64,000 bases of DNA from Paenibacillus faecis (GTDB lineage Bacteria; Bacillota; Bacilli; Paenibacillales; Paenibacillaceae). Position 1 is the stretch's first letter. The number at the start of each line of letters is the position of its first letter. The position numbers were made by a program, and so were the translations under genes. Shown piece after piece: positions 25,529 through 34,550 of this stretch. The stretch is from the NCBI RefSeq assembly GCF_008084145.1, contig NZ_VSDO01000001.1, positions 372,001-436,000 on the forward strand. Direction: 5' to 3'. Below the pieces are notes generated by a model. It was not told the DNA's origin. It did not search any database and worked only from the letters and a program-made list of their open reading frames with translations.

Positions 25529-25563
25529 TTACAAGTTTTTAGTTATCCTAGTATAATGGATAA
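25529..25563 (+). promoter_or_regulatory. Promoter and operator-like repeats of the MmyB-type regulator gene
   Basis: TTACAA (25529-25534), 17 bases, TATAAT (25552-25557). The -10 box is enclosed in an inverted repeat TTATCC-N9-GGATAA (25543-25563), and a further TTATCCTA lies at 25521-25528, 22 bases upstream of the same word. This suits autoregulation and perhaps control of the divergent fabF. Confidence 0.6.
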
Positions 25564-25588
25564 TACAATAAGACAGGAGGCCTTCCGA

Positions 25589-26425
25589 ATGCCAAACGAC
25601 CCTCGACTTAAAGCGCTATCCGATTTCCTGAAAAGCCAAAGATCCAAGCTGCATCCCGCCGCGGTCGGGCTGCCGCCGGGGGCTCGCAGACGGACCCCGG
25701 GACTGCGGCGTGAAGAAGTCGCCCAGTTGGCCGGGGTGAGCACAACATGGTATACCTGGCTGGAGCAGGGGCGGGACATCAAGGTTTCCGCTTCCGTTCT
25801 CGACGCCATAGCCGGAGCGCTTCATCTTAACAGCGATGAGCGCAAATACTTGTTCGATCTTGCGCTCGACAACGGCTTTCATCCGGATCTAGCCCCGGGG
25901 CGGGAGGCCGAGATCAGCCCGTCGCTGGCCAAGATTCTTGAAGAACTCAAATTTTGCCCCACCCTTATTTCCGATCGCCACTGTCATATCGTAGGTTGGA
26001 ACACCGCCGCTTCCCATGTTTTTTTAAATTTTGAACAGGTGCCCGAAGCCGAGCGCAATCTAATCTATCTTCTGTTTCGGAAAAAGGAGCTGCGTACGCT
26101 TGCCGTGAACTGGGCCCAGTTCGTTCGGGGATTTTTGGCGATTTTCCGCGCCTATTACGGTCAATATGTGGCCGATCCGTGGTATTCGGCTTTTATCGGC
26201 CGGATGTCGGCCGAATTCCCCGACTTTGAAGAACTCTGGAACCAAAGCGAGGTCCGTGCGGCTCCCGAGGTCATGATTGAATTCCGGCACGCCAGGGCCG
26301 GAAAAATGCTGTTCAACCTCTCCTCCCTCCAAGTTCAAGGGGAATCCGACCTGAGGATGAGCATTTACACGCCCGCCCCGCAAACCGCCACGGAAGCGAA
26401 ACTCAAAAAACTCCTTGAGGGATAG
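25589..26425 (+). CDS. MmyB-type XRE-family transcriptional regulator
   Basis: 278 residues. N-terminal helix-turn-helix (TPGLRREEVAQLAGVSTTWY, WLEQGRDIKVSASVLDAIA) followed by the MmyB-like ligand-binding domain, which in relatives has a PAS-like fold binding a fatty acid or similar ligand (CPTLISDRHCHIVGWN, FRHARAGKMLFNLSSLQV). Start chosen at ATG 25589 because AGGAGG lies 8 bases upstream; an in-frame ATG at 25556 overlaps the -10 box. It is divergent from fabF, so a fatty-acid-responsive switch is conceivable but not shown. Ends at a bidirectional terminator. Confidence 0.88.
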   Translation: MPNDPRLKALSDFLKSQRSKLHPAAVGLPPGARRRTPGLRREEVAQLAGVSTTWYTWLEQGRDIKVSASVLDAIAGALHLNSDERKYLFDLALDNGFHPDLAPGREAEISPSLAKILEELKFCPTLISDRHCHIVGWNTAASHVFLNFEQVPEAERNLIYLLFRKKELRTLAVNWAQFVRGFLAIFRAYYGQYVADPWYSAFIGRMSAEFPDFEELWNQSEVRAAPEVMIEFRHARAGKMLFNLSSLQVQGESDLRMSIYTPAPQTATEAKLKKLLEG

Positions 26426-26448
26426 GCTGCCGCGCTTAGCGCGGCAGC
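26426..26448. terminator. GC-rich hairpin after the MmyB-type gene
   Basis: GCTGCCGCGC, loop TTA, GCGCGGCAGC: a perfect 10-bp stem immediately after the stop, without a T run. Probably helps stop or stabilise the transcript. Confidence 0.5.
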
Positions 26449-26462
26449 ATTACGAAATGAAA

Positions 26463-26495
26463 AACAGCGCCCCCTTTACGGCGGGGACGCTGTTT
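26463..26495. terminator. Bidirectional terminator between MmyB-type gene and yjdF
   Basis: AACAGCG and CGCTGTT flank a C-rich/G-rich inner stem with one bulge; T runs stand on both strands (TTTTTCC forward, TTTTTC reverse). It separates two convergent genes. Confidence 0.75.
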
Positions 26496-26498
26496 TTC

Positions 26499-26918
26499 CT
26501 ATCTACCCCGGTGCTTCTGCTTCGCTTTCAGCACCTTTTGCTCGCGTTTGTACGCTTGCTGACGTTCGCGCTCCTCCCGGCTCAAGTTCTTCCGCTCCTT
26601 CTTGCGAAGCAGCAGTTCCTCCTTCAGGGCCTCCTGCGCAAACGTCGAGATTCCTCGACGGTTCAACTCGCGAGCGGCCAGGCGGGCCTGCCTTTTCGGA
26701 TTGATTCTGCGGGCCTCGTTGGCATCATCGCCTTCCACGCCTCTCGAACGCGACAGCACCTCCGAAATGCGGGGCATCTCTTGATTCACAAACTGAAAAA
26801 TCTCGGGATCTTTCGGCTCGGACCCAAAAATATGCCGGTACGCCTTCAACTGCCCGCCGATCGTCTCCTCCACCACGCCAACCCAAAACTGTCCCTCAAA
26901 ATAAACCGTCAACTTCAT
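26499..26918 (-). CDS. yjdF: YjdF family protein
   Basis: 139 residues. The N-terminal part (MKLTVYFEGQFWVGVVEE, then GQLKAYRHIFGSEP and DPEIFQFVN) matches YjdF-family proteins of Firmicutes; the C-terminal 60 residues are a very basic helical tail (RKKERKNLSREERERQQAYK). The biochemical role is unknown; in Bacillus the gene follows the azaaromatic-binding yjdF riboswitch, suggesting a role in handling such compounds. GAGGGGGA lies 7-8 bases before ATG 26918; longer in-frame starts would run into the leader RNA and are rejected. Confidence 0.85.
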   Translation of the reverse strand: MKLTVYFEGQFWVGVVEETIGGQLKAYRHIFGSEPKDPEIFQFVNQEMPRISEVLSRSRGVEGDDANEARRINPKRQARLAARELNRRGISTFAQEALKEELLLRKKERKNLSREERERQQAYKREQKVLKAKQKHRGR

Positions 26919-27036
26919 GGTAAATCCCCCTCTTGTTATGCGTCGAAGCGCCGGACATCCCGAGGGGGGAAGGTTACTGACACGGCTGGACACCGTGCTT
27001 CTGGACTACCAACCAGAATGTGTTTTTGCGCTCCGG
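26919..27036 (-). ncRNA. Probable yjdF-type riboswitch (leader RNA)
   Basis: The leader of yjdF contains two perfect hairpins, TTCTGG/CCAGAA (27018-26999) with loop TTGGTAGT and CACGG/CCGTG (26997-26981), then TCCCCCCTC (26970-26962), which is complementary to GAGGGGGA (26932-26925), the ribosome-binding site. So the RNA can mask its own RBS, a translational switch. Position and structure suit the yjdF motif; I have not scored it against the Rfam model. Confidence 0.6.
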
Positions 27037-27041
27037 GTTTT

Positions 27042-27047
27042 AGTATA
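27042..27047 (-). promoter_or_regulatory. -10 box of the yjdF transcript
   Basis: TATACT on the minus strand, with a weak TTCCGG 17 bases upstream. Predicted start of the leader RNA is near 27036. Confidence 0.45.
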
Positions 27048-27070
27048 GCAAAACATACCGGTTGCCGGAA

Positions 27071-28009
27071 TCACTCTTCAGGAAAAAGCGGCGTCGACAA
27101 ATACCGTTCGCCCGTATCCGGCAGCAAAACGACGATGTTCTTACCCGCGTTTTCCGGGCGTTTCGCCAGTTGAAGCGCGGCAAAGGCGGCCGCCCCGGAC
27201 GAGATGCCGACAAGCAATCCTTCTGTCCGGGCAAGCAGACGGGAAGTCGCGAAGGCATCTTCGTCTTTTACCGGATAAACTTCATCCACAACCTCGCTGT
27301 TGTAATTTTTCGGCACAAAGCCGGCTCCGATCCCCTGAATATGATGAAACCCGCGCGTTCCGCCCGACAATACCGCCGACTTATGCGGCTCCACGGCCAC
27401 GATCCGCACCTCCGGATTTCTTTCCTTCAGTACGGCGCCCACGCCGGAAATCGTCCCGCCGGTGCCCACACCGGCAACGAACATATCGACCTTCCCGTCC
27501 ATATCGCTCCAGATTTCCTCCGCGGTCGTCCGTTTATGTATATCCGGGTTGGCCGGATTCTCGAATTGCTGCGGAATAAACGCATTCGGCGTTTCCTTGG
27601 CCAGTTCCTCCGCCTTGCGGATCGCGCCTCCCATGCCTTCCGCGGCCGGTGTCAGCACCAGCTCGGCCCCTAAGGCGACCAGCAGCTTTCTTCGTTCGAT
27701 GCTGAAGCTTTCGGGCAGCGTAATGATCAGCTTATACCCCAAAGCCGCCGCGGCAAAAGCAAGCCCTACCCCGGTGTTCCCGCTCGTCGGTTCGATAATG
27801 ACCGAGTCGGGTTTCAACAGCCCGCGCTCTTCGGCATCCTTGATCATGGCGAAACCGATCCGGTCCTTGACGCTGCCGGCCGGATTAAAGTATTCCAGCT
27901 TGGCGACCAGCCTGGCTTCCGCCTGGGTCGCGGCGGAGAAATTGTTCAGTTCCAGCATCGGCGTTCTCCCGATTAAGTCCGTTAAATTTTTGGCGATATT
28001 CGACAACAT
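27071..28009 (-). CDS. cysK: Cysteine synthase A (O-acetylserine sulfhydrylase)
   Basis: 312 residues, full length. PLP enzyme making cysteine from O-acetylserine and sulfide. The PLP lysine is K48 in [10 protein letters not shown]; substrate loop EPTSGNTG; phosphate-binding [20 protein letters not shown] near the end. Start at ATG 28009, preceded by GAGGG and 7 bases after the stop of the DUF4269 gene; the longer open frame upstream is not used. It is the last of four packed minus-strand genes (HD-DinB, NUDIX, DUF4269, cysK), an odd setting for a sulfur-assimilation gene. Confidence 0.95.
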   Translation of the reverse strand: MLSNIAKNLTDLIGRTPMLELNNFSAATQAEARLVAKLEYFNPAGSVKDRIGFAMIKDAEERGLLKPDSVIIEPTSGNTGVGLAFAAAALGYKLIITLPESFSIERRKLLVALGAELVLTPAAEGMGGAIRKAEELAKETPNAFIPQQFENPANPDIHKRTTAEEIWSDMDGKVDMFVAGVGTGGTISGVGAVLKERNPEVRIVAVEPHKSAVLSGGTRGFHHIQGIGAGFVPKNYNSEVVDEVYPVKDEDAFATSRLLARTEGLLVGISSGAAAFAALQLAKRPENAGKNIVVLLPDTGERYLSTPLFPEE

Positions 28010-28016
28010 ATATCCC

Positions 28017-28625
28017 TCACTTTTCCATATTTGACAGATCCACTTTATCGCCCGCAAAGCGGGATGTAAATTTAGCTGCAAGTTCCTCGTCCGACCAATC
28101 GGCCAGCTCCAACATCCTAAGGTAAGGATCCCCCTCCAAGCCCAGCAAGGCGGCAAAAGCCGGCTCGGTCTTAAAGCCGCACTGTTTAAGCCTGATCACC
28201 GCGCGTTTGAAATCCTCGCCAAAAAGGCGCAGCAACCGGGCTTCGACCATCATATGCCGGTATCCGTTTTGCCGGTGAACGGGGATCGGTTGGGCGAATA
28301 CTTCGACAGGCCAATTCTCGCAGAAGAAATTGGCTTTAATTCTTTCTACGCCGAGCACCTGCCTTCGGGTCAGCCTGAATTCCGGAAAATGTCCGAAATG
28401 CCGGCGTAAATCATCCGCAAAGCAGGCAAAATCATGAACTTCACAAATAAGATCCAGGTCACTTCCGGGAATTTGAATTTCGAGCGGGACGGTCCCGACA
28501 AGGACCGGATGATAAGCCCGCAACAACCCGCAAAGGGAGTAACGCTGGATCAAATGATACACTTCCCGCTGAACGGGAGTTCCCCGCTTTAAATAATCCA
28601 GGTCTTCGCCGTCCGGAAAGGCCAT
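28017..28625 (-). CDS. DUF4269 nucleotidyltransferase-like protein
   Basis: 202 residues. The block [20 protein letters not shown] has the G-S/T..D.D pattern of the nucleotidyltransferase fold (here GT followed by DLD), as in DUF4269 proteins. Further blocks: [30 protein letters not shown]. Substrate unknown. AAGGGGGGAG lies about 6 bases before the ATG. It is 54 bases after the NUDIX gene and 7 bases before cysK. Confidence 0.8.
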   Translation of the reverse strand: MAFPDGEDLDYLKRGTPVQREVYHLIQRYSLCGLLRAYHPVLVGTVPLEIQIPGSDLDLICEVHDFACFADDLRRHFGHFPEFRLTRRQVLGVERIKANFFCENWPVEVFAQPIPVHRQNGYRHMMVEARLLRLFGEDFKRAVIRLKQCGFKTEPAFAALLGLEGDPYLRMLELADWSDEELAAKFTSRFAGDKVDLSNMEK

Positions 28626-28678
28626 GCCATCTCCCCCCCTTTAACTCTCCTTGCGCGAAGCCCGACACAACCTCTAAC

Positions 28679-29293
28679 TTAGTCCAATCGAACTTCTTGG
28701 GAGATCCCTTTGGTTTCGAACAGCCACAGCACTTGCTTTAGCGTATTTCGTCCCTGGGATAAGGGAGGAAGCCGGTCCTTGGGGAAGAAGCCGACCTCCA
28801 TCGTCTCCATGCCCGCCTGGGCTTCTCCGCCCGTCTCTTCGCACAAAACAAACATTTTATAAACATGCCAGGGCTCGGGAGGATGGTCATGGAACTTCTT
28901 ATCCAAAACGCCGAGCAGGCGTACGGGCTCCACGATCAGGCCGGACTCCTCCAGGACCTCCTTGGCCGCCACCTCTTTAGGGGACAAACCGATATCGGCC
29001 CAGCCGCCGGGCAAAGCCCAATCGCCATCCACCTTTTCGCGGACGAGCAGCAGGCGTTCATCCCGAAACACCACCGCGCGGACATCCACCTTCGGAGTCG
29101 CGTATCCTTTTTCCCCGGCAAACAGCGATCGGACCTGCTCCTGTTCGACGCCGGTATACTCGCTCAGAATTTCCACGCTTAGATCGCGCAGCATCTCAAA
29201 ACGTTCCAGATCGTACATATCCTTGGAATAAGCAAGCCCGGCTTGACTGATCGCCTGAATCTGCTTCGCCCATTCCAGCCATTTCAACTGCAT
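28679..29293 (-). CDS. NUDIX hydrolase with N-terminal helical domain
   Basis: 204 residues. About 65 helical N-terminal residues (the type found in YjhB-like ADP-ribose/nucleotide pyrophosphatases) precede the NUDIX fold. The Nudix box reads GWADIGLSPKEVAAKEVLEE and then SG, with Lys in place of the usual Arg before the first Glu of the EVLEE segment. Likely cleaves a nucleoside diphosphate linked to another moiety. Starts 3 bases after the HD-DinB stop, so translation is probably coupled. Confidence 0.85.
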   Translation of the reverse strand: MQLKWLEWAKQIQAISQAGLAYSKDMYDLERFEMLRDLSVEILSEYTGVEQEQVRSLFAGEKGYATPKVDVRAVVFRDERLLLVREKVDGDWALPGGWADIGLSPKEVAAKEVLEESGLIVEPVRLLGVLDKKFHDHPPEPWHVYKMFVLCEETGGEAQAGMETMEVGFFPKDRLPPLSQGRNTLKQVLWLFETKGISQEVRLD

Positions 29294-29296
29294 CGG

Positions 29297-30430
29297 TTAA
29301 TCTCCTCTCACGTAATAAATATAATCCGTTGCAGGCGGCGCAATCTCCGCCATCCTGAGGGAAGAGGCGATTTGTCCGCGGTGGTAGCTGCCATGCAGCG
29401 CAACATGCGTCAGGATGTCCCCGATAGACCGATCAAACGATTTCCCTTGGCTGTTGTGATATTGAATCCGCTCCTTCAGCTTTTCGTCATGGATCGCAGC
29501 CAAAAACCGCCGAAACCCTTGGATATTGTCCTCCGCGAGCTCGATGTAGTGTTCGACCTTACCCTTTCCGTCGGACCAAAGGGGGATTGCCGTCGCTTCC
29601 TGAAGCTGCAGCCTGGCCAGCCAGCTGGCCTCCGCCGCCAAAATATGGGCGAACAGCTGAAGCGCGCGTTCCGGCAGCTTCGCTTCCTGAAGCTCCAGCG
29701 CATTCGCGATTTCCCGATTCGCCCAGGCCATATGCTCAAACATCCGCAGCAAGTGCTGTTTGACAGGAGACCCTTCCTCCAAGCCGGCTCGTTCCTCCTC
29801 CATCAGCTCTTCTCTGGCCCGGATCAACCAGGAATGCACCAGCTTCATTTGCTCCCTGCGCTCCCATACCTGATTCAGGTAGGTGAGCACGGCGGCGTTC
29901 AATTGCATATCATCCACCAACCGGCGAATTTCCTGGAGGTATGTTTGCTCGCCCGGAAGATCCCAGGCCACCTTATCGGCGATAAATACCACTTTATCGA
30001 ACAGGGAGGCCCGAGGCTTCAATGTGGTATGGCATTCAATCGCCTGCAAAATGTCGGTATCCCGGATTTCGAATATCGTCTCGGCCATCGCCCGAGACAG
30101 CTTCTGGTGCAAAATGCGGGGATAACGCTGCTCTTCCTCCAGCACTTCAATCCCGCACTGCTCGGACACCTGCGGCATCAGGCTGACCGGAATGATGTTG
30201 CTGATATCATGAAGCAGGGCGGCCTGCTCCGCCTTTTGGGCATCCGCGCCATAGAGACGGGCGATGCGGACCGCTTGAGAAGTTACCTTAAGCGTATGGT
30301 CCCAGGTTTCCAGGTCTCCGTGCAGTTTAAAAAATGTGCCGACATCCTGAAGCAGGCTTCCCGTCAACTCCAAACCCGCCGAGAAAGCTGCCACTCCGGT
30401 TGCAGGCACATAATTCGCTCGATTATCCAT
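29297..30430 (-). CDS. HD-domain (YqeK-like) and DinB fusion protein
   Basis: 377 residues. The first half is an HD phosphohydrolase like YqeK (WDHTLKVTSQAVRIA, AALLHDISN, ECHTTLKP, VVFIADKVAWDLPGEQTY), a family that hydrolyses symmetric dinucleoside tetraphosphates such as Ap4A. The second half, from about residue 215, is a DinB four-helix domain (MFEHMAWANREI, EASWLARLQL, DILTHVALHGSYHRGQI), carrying the usual metal-binding His residues. The fusion is not one I know as standard. Start ATG 30430 with AGGAGG 5-6 bases before; GTG 30457 is less likely. Heads the operon to cysK. Confidence 0.82.
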   Translation of the reverse strand: MDNRANYVPATGVAAFSAGLELTGSLLQDVGTFFKLHGDLETWDHTLKVTSQAVRIARLYGADAQKAEQAALLHDISNIIPVSLMPQVSEQCGIEVLEEEQRYPRILHQKLSRAMAETIFEIRDTDILQAIECHTTLKPRASLFDKVVFIADKVAWDLPGEQTYLQEIRRLVDDMQLNAAVLTYLNQVWERREQMKLVHSWLIRAREELMEEERAGLEEGSPVKQHLLRMFEHMAWANREIANALELQEAKLPERALQLFAHILAAEASWLARLQLQEATAIPLWSDGKGKVEHYIELAEDNIQGFRRFLAAIHDEKLKERIQYHNSQGKSFDRSIGDILTHVALHGSYHRGQIASSLRMAEIAPPATDYIYYVRGD

Positions 30431-30521
30431 ATTGGCCTCCTCTTCTTCCCAAAACACATTAGGATACGTCTTTTAATTTAGCATATTTTTCTAATGATGT
30501 TTAGGAAGAATCATCGGCGGC

Positions 30522-31718
30522 TTACTTGGTCGAGGACCCGAAATCCGTAATATGCAAATCGATATCGAAGGTTACCGGGACTTCGGAAAAGACTTCATCC
30601 CAGCGGTCCTTCACCTTTTTCCACGTTTTTGGCGACTGGATCCGTAGACTCTCCCCAAAGCCGGCCACCTCCACTTTATATTGGGTTTGTATCTTCCGCA
30701 TAAATTCCCGGAGCATCGCGTTCAGCCTCTCTTCAAACAGCTGTTCCGCCTTTTCCATATATTTCGGTTTGGACGGGTCCTCCCGAATGTCCCAATTTTC
30801 GATGAAGCGTCCTTCGGATTTGATCTCGACATGAAAAGAAATGTCGTCGCCCGTGATCTTCGCCTTTTGCTTGCTTTTCATCGACTCGATTTCATAAACG
30901 ATCGGCTCCCCGCGCCAGTCGTAGGTTTTGATGGCTCCGCCTCCCCCGTCGCCGCGAATCCAAGAAATACTCTCCACGTCGGTCTGACTCAACGAACCGA
31001 TCCATTTTCCGCTTGCTCCTTTAATGACCCCGGCACCCGACAATTCCAGTTCACCTTTGGCGGCGACCACATTCTGCAGAACGAAACTTTGCCGCGTTCT
31101 CATCAGAGCATCCAGGCGGGTCAAGTTAACGCCTTCCATGATTCTGTTCGTTCTGAAGCGGTTGCGCAGAAAATCCCTTAATTGCTGGGCGGGTACGGTG
31201 CCTGACGCATTTTTCGCAAACGTATCCAAGGCCCGTCCTTCGGTTACAAAGACGACGCAGCTCGGGCGGATATCGTTGTCCCGCAGCACAAAATCCATAA
31301 TCGAATCGATCCCCCGCTTCTGCAGAAGCCGGTTGGAGACGACGATCGTCTTAAGATGGTGGCCGATCACGGCCCGTTCCCGGCGGGTCGAATAAGTCCG
31401 CATGATCTCAAACAAGGAATCCCCGGTTTCCGTCGTGTTCAAAAATTCGGGAACCTTCCCCTTCGTCGAGGAGTCCCCTTGGTTGCTGCTGGAGGAATGG
31501 GCGGGCACGATCTGAATCGTAGCGGTGATCTGATTTTTTTTATCGTAAGTGGCTCCTTTTCGTTCCAGTTCCCGCTCCAACGGTGTGGGGTCCCCGACAT
31601 CGAGAGCCAAACCCGCGTACATACTCAAATCCTCGATTTCTTTGCTGCTCCAACAGCCGCTGATTAGAGCCATGGCCGCGATAAGAAGGCAACACCGCCG
31701 CATCGAACGCTTAAACAT
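30522..31718 (-). CDS. Ger(x)C family spore germination lipoprotein
   Basis: 398 residues. Lipobox ISGC after a short signal, then GCWSSKEIEDLSMYAGLALD, the standard start of GerC subunits. Later blocks MRTYSTRRERAVIGHHLKTI and FVTEGRALDTF are typical. The subunit is lipid-anchored at the inner spore membrane and, with GerA and GerB, forms the germinant receptor. Its start overlaps the end of the GerB gene by 8 bases. Last gene of the ger operon. Confidence 0.93.
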   Translation of the reverse strand: MFKRSMRRCCLLIAAMALISGCWSSKEIEDLSMYAGLALDVGDPTPLERELERKGATYDKKNQITATIQIVPAHSSSSNQGDSSTKGKVPEFLNTTETGDSLFEIMRTYSTRRERAVIGHHLKTIVVSNRLLQKRGIDSIMDFVLRDNDIRPSCVVFVTEGRALDTFAKNASGTVPAQQLRDFLRNRFRTNRIMEGVNLTRLDALMRTRQSFVLQNVVAAKGELELSGAGVIKGASGKWIGSLSQTDVESISWIRGDGGGGAIKTYDWRGEPIVYEIESMKSKQKAKITGDDISFHVEIKSEGRFIENWDIREDPSKPKYMEKAEQLFEERLNAMLREFMRKIQTQYKVEVAGFGESLRIQSPKTWKKVKDRWDEVFSEVPVTFDIDLHITDFGSSTK

Positions 31719-32814
31719 CCTGCCTCAACCCCTTCTTTCTAATCCAGTAGATCGCTGAGAGAAGCGCAGGTAAGAGGGCGAAAAAAAAGATGCCGATGTA
31801 ACCGATCGCTCCGCCGAGTTGAAACACATCATTGATTCGTTTGGGAATCATGGCGGAGATGAAGATGACGGGCATCAGCGCGAATAGAACGGGGCCGAAC
31901 CTGATCCGGAAAATTTGCGAGACTCCTAATGAGGCGCTGAAATAAAAGCTCGTGAAATTACAAAACATCTGCATCATCCAAATGACCAGAAACGGAAATT
32001 CCAAACGCTCAAAGAAAAGACCCGTCACCTCAAAGCTCCGCAGCAGATCGATCGTCGGCCAAGTACTTCGGAGAACGGCATCCACCGACATACCGCCGAT
32101 CACCATCACAATGGTGAAAAGATACAGCATGATCGGAATCCCGATGCCGGCGAATACGGCCTTGACCGCCCGTTCCGGATGCTGCATGTGCGCGATCAGT
32201 ACCATAATGACTTCACAACCGGTGAACACCAGGATCGTCGATTTTAATCCTTGGATAACCGGCATGACTCCTCCGCCCAGCAAGGGCCGCAAATGATTCG
32301 GCTCGAACACCCGGATGCTCATAGCATAGGACAAGATAAGAAAAAAGAGGCTGATCGGAAAAACGATCTGAAATACGCGGGCGATGGAATTGATCCCCCC
32401 ACAGGCCAAATAAGCCCCCGTCCAAATGAACGGAATCAATATGGCCCAAATCGGGGTTCCCTCCAGTAAATAGAGCATCGCCACTTCGGCGAGCACCCGA
32501 ATTTCGAATCCGCCAACAATTATAAAATAGAGGATCAGCAGCAGACAGAGGAAGGCCCCGGGGATCGTACCGACGATACTTCTGCTGTACTCGTAGACGG
32601 TTTTTCCCGGAAATCGCTGGCTTAACTTCACCATAACCAGCATGAGCAGCAGGATGATCGCCCCTCCCAATAGGACGGAGAGCCAGACATCCGGCGTCTC
32701 CGCCGCTTCCAACACCGAACGGGGCAGTGTCAGAATCCCGGCTCCCAAAACGGTATCCGTCAGGAAGATGGCGGCTTGAGTTGTCGTGATTTTGTCGTCT
32801 TTACGTAAAAACAC
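31711..32814 (-). CDS. GerAB/ArcD-type spore germination permease
   Basis: 367 residues with about ten membrane helices of the APC-superfamily fold (ITTTQAAIFLTDTVLGAGIL, LPRSVLEAAETPDVWLSVLL). The GerB subunit binds the germinant (amino acid or other nutrient). GTG start at 32814; no close Shine-Dalgarno, though an AGAGGG lies further upstream. It is 28 bases after the GerA gene and overlaps GerC. Confidence 0.93.
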   Translation of the reverse strand: MFLRKDDKITTTQAAIFLTDTVLGAGILTLPRSVLEAAETPDVWLSVLLGGAIILLLMLVMVKLSQRFPGKTVYEYSRSIVGTIPGAFLCLLLILYFIIVGGFEIRVLAEVAMLYLLEGTPIWAILIPFIWTGAYLACGGINSIARVFQIVFPISLFFLILSYAMSIRVFEPNHLRPLLGGGVMPVIQGLKSTILVFTGCEVIMVLIAHMQHPERAVKAVFAGIGIPIMLYLFTIVMVIGGMSVDAVLRSTWPTIDLLRSFEVTGLFFERLEFPFLVIWMMQMFCNFTSFYFSASLGVSQIFRIRFGPVLFALMPVIFISAMIPKRINDVFQLGGAIGYIGIFFFALLPALLSAIYWIRKKGLRQDV

Positions 32815-32842
32815 AGCGGGTCACATCCCTCTCGTTGCATTT

Positions 32843-34498
32843 CTAAGATCGGCGGCGGCGATTCCCGGTCTTCATCATTTCCGGTCGGCGTTTCATTAAA
32901 GTTAAGGGTGCGCGTACAAACAAATCTTTGAAATCTTGCAGGCGGAACGGGGAGAACGGCGTAATGTAAGGAACGCCAAAGCTTTTCAATTTGGAGATAT
33001 GGCTGCAAATCAGCAGGAAGAACAGGATAGTGCCAAACATGCCGAGAGTGGCGGCAAAGAGCATGCCCACAAATCTCAAGACGCGCAGAGCGATCCCCGC
33101 GCTGTACATCGGGATAGAGAACGAAGAGATCGCCGTGACCGCTACAACGATAACCAGAAAAGGGCTGACGATGCCGGCCTGCACCGCCGCTTCCCCGATG
33201 ATGAGACCGCCGACGATCCCCATCGCCGGTCCGATCGGTTTCGGCAGCCGCAGACCGGCCTCCCGCAAAATTTCAATAGAGATCTCCAGAATCAACACCT
33301 CGATCAGGGAAGGAAACGGGACCCCCTGCCTGGCCTCAATAATCGTGATGGCCAGCTCCGTCGGGATCAAGCCGGGATGAAACGAGATAAAGGAAATGTA
33401 TAGCGCGGGAGCCATCAGCGCCAAGAAGGATGCAAAAAAACGCAGGGTACGCAGCAACGATCCCGGCATCCATCGCTCAAAATAATCCTCCGGGGATTGC
33501 AGCAGCATGCTGAACGTAACGGGTACGATCAGCGCAAAGGGAGTCCCTTCCACTAAAATGGCCACTCTGCCTTCCAATAAGGCGTTGATCACCCGGTCAG
33601 GACGTTCGGTATTCTGCACCTGCTGAAACGGACTGAGGGGATTGTCCTCAATCAGCTGCTCCACATAGCCGGACTCGGCGATAAAATCGATATCGATTTT
33701 AGTGATCCGATCCTCAACCTCATGAAGCAGCTCGGGGTTTACGATATCCTTGAAATAAGCGATGACAAGGTTCTTTTTTAGCAGGCTTCCGACCACATAT
33801 TTCTTCATCTCCAGATTTTCGCTTTTCCCTTGCATTCGCAGCATTGCCGTATTCTCGCTGAGCACTTCCGTGAAACCGATCCGCGAACCGCGCAGCAGGG
33901 CCTCCGAGGTCGGCTCGGCAATAGCCCTTGTTTTGCCGTTCGGTAAACCGACTAGCAAAGCGTGCGGCATTCCATCCAGCAAGAGGGCGGTAAACCCTTT
34001 TAAAATCGACTGGGTCAGCTCCAGCTTCTCCGTAACTTCGGTGATATCGATGAGTGGAAGAATTTTTTCCTTAAGGTGAGCGGTAAACTCCGGAGTGTTC
34101 AGGGCCCGCCCCTGCTCCCTCAATTGCGGATCGGCCTCCCGCATCAACACTTGCATCACATGCGTATTGAGGAAATCTACGGTCTGCATGCCGTCCACAA
34201 AAACCAGGCAGGCCCTGACGTTTAACCCGGTGATCTGAAACTCCCGGAAATGAACGTCGCTGCTCGTTCCGATCGTCTTCTTTAGAAACTCCAGGTCACG
34301 TTCGTATTCTCCGGATAACGGTTCTTCGGGGGCGGTGGTGTCCCCGGCAGTCGTTTTTTTGGCCGGGTTGTTCTTATTCGAAACAAGCGAGGAAATTTTA
34401 TTATAGCCAAAATTTATGATCAAAGGGATCAGCAGCACCAATCCCGCTTGCATAAACGTTTTCCAGTCAGGGATGTAAGATAGCACTTTGGTCCACAT
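32843..34498 (-). CDS. GerA family spore germination protein
   Basis: 551 residues: an N-terminal soluble domain (LEFLKKTIGTSSDVHFREFQ, FVDGMQTVDFLN), the conserved VEDNPLSPFQQVQNTERPDR-like segment (LIEDNPLSPFQQVQNTERPD), and a C-terminal membrane domain (FASFLALMAPALYISFISFH; RQGVPFPSLIEV), as in all GerA subunits, which form the ion-conducting core of the receptor. One unusual point is a predicted N-terminal membrane helix (MQAGLVLLIPLIINFGY) before the soluble domain. First gene of gerA-gerB-gerC. AAGGAT lies 8 bases before the ATG. Confidence 0.94.
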   Translation of the reverse strand: MWTKVLSYIPDWKTFMQAGLVLLIPLIINFGYNKISSLVSNKNNPAKKTTAGDTTAPEEPLSGEYERDLEFLKKTIGTSSDVHFREFQITGLNVRACLVFVDGMQTVDFLNTHVMQVLMREADPQLREQGRALNTPEFTAHLKEKILPLIDITEVTEKLELTQSILKGFTALLLDGMPHALLVGLPNGKTRAIAEPTSEALLRGSRIGFTEVLSENTAMLRMQGKSENLEMKKYVVGSLLKKNLVIAYFKDIVNPELLHEVEDRITKIDIDFIAESGYVEQLIEDNPLSPFQQVQNTERPDRVINALLEGRVAILVEGTPFALIVPVTFSMLLQSPEDYFERWMPGSLLRTLRFFASFLALMAPALYISFISFHPGLIPTELAITIIEARQGVPFPSLIEVLILEISIEILREAGLRLPKPIGPAMGIVGGLIIGEAAVQAGIVSPFLVIVVAVTAISSFSIPMYSAGIALRVLRFVGMLFAATLGMFGTILFFLLICSHISKLKSFGVPYITPFSPFRLQDFKDLFVRAPLTLMKRRPEMMKTGNRRRRS

Positions 34499-34550
34499 CG
34501 CAAATCATCCTTACCTTATGAACTATCTTCATCCTGCCCTGGAAGTCGAT

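Noticed and set aside
29243..30481. Long + strand frame opposite the HD-DinB gene
   Set aside because: Shadow frame; no RBS, no motif, while the minus strand has HD and DinB motifs.
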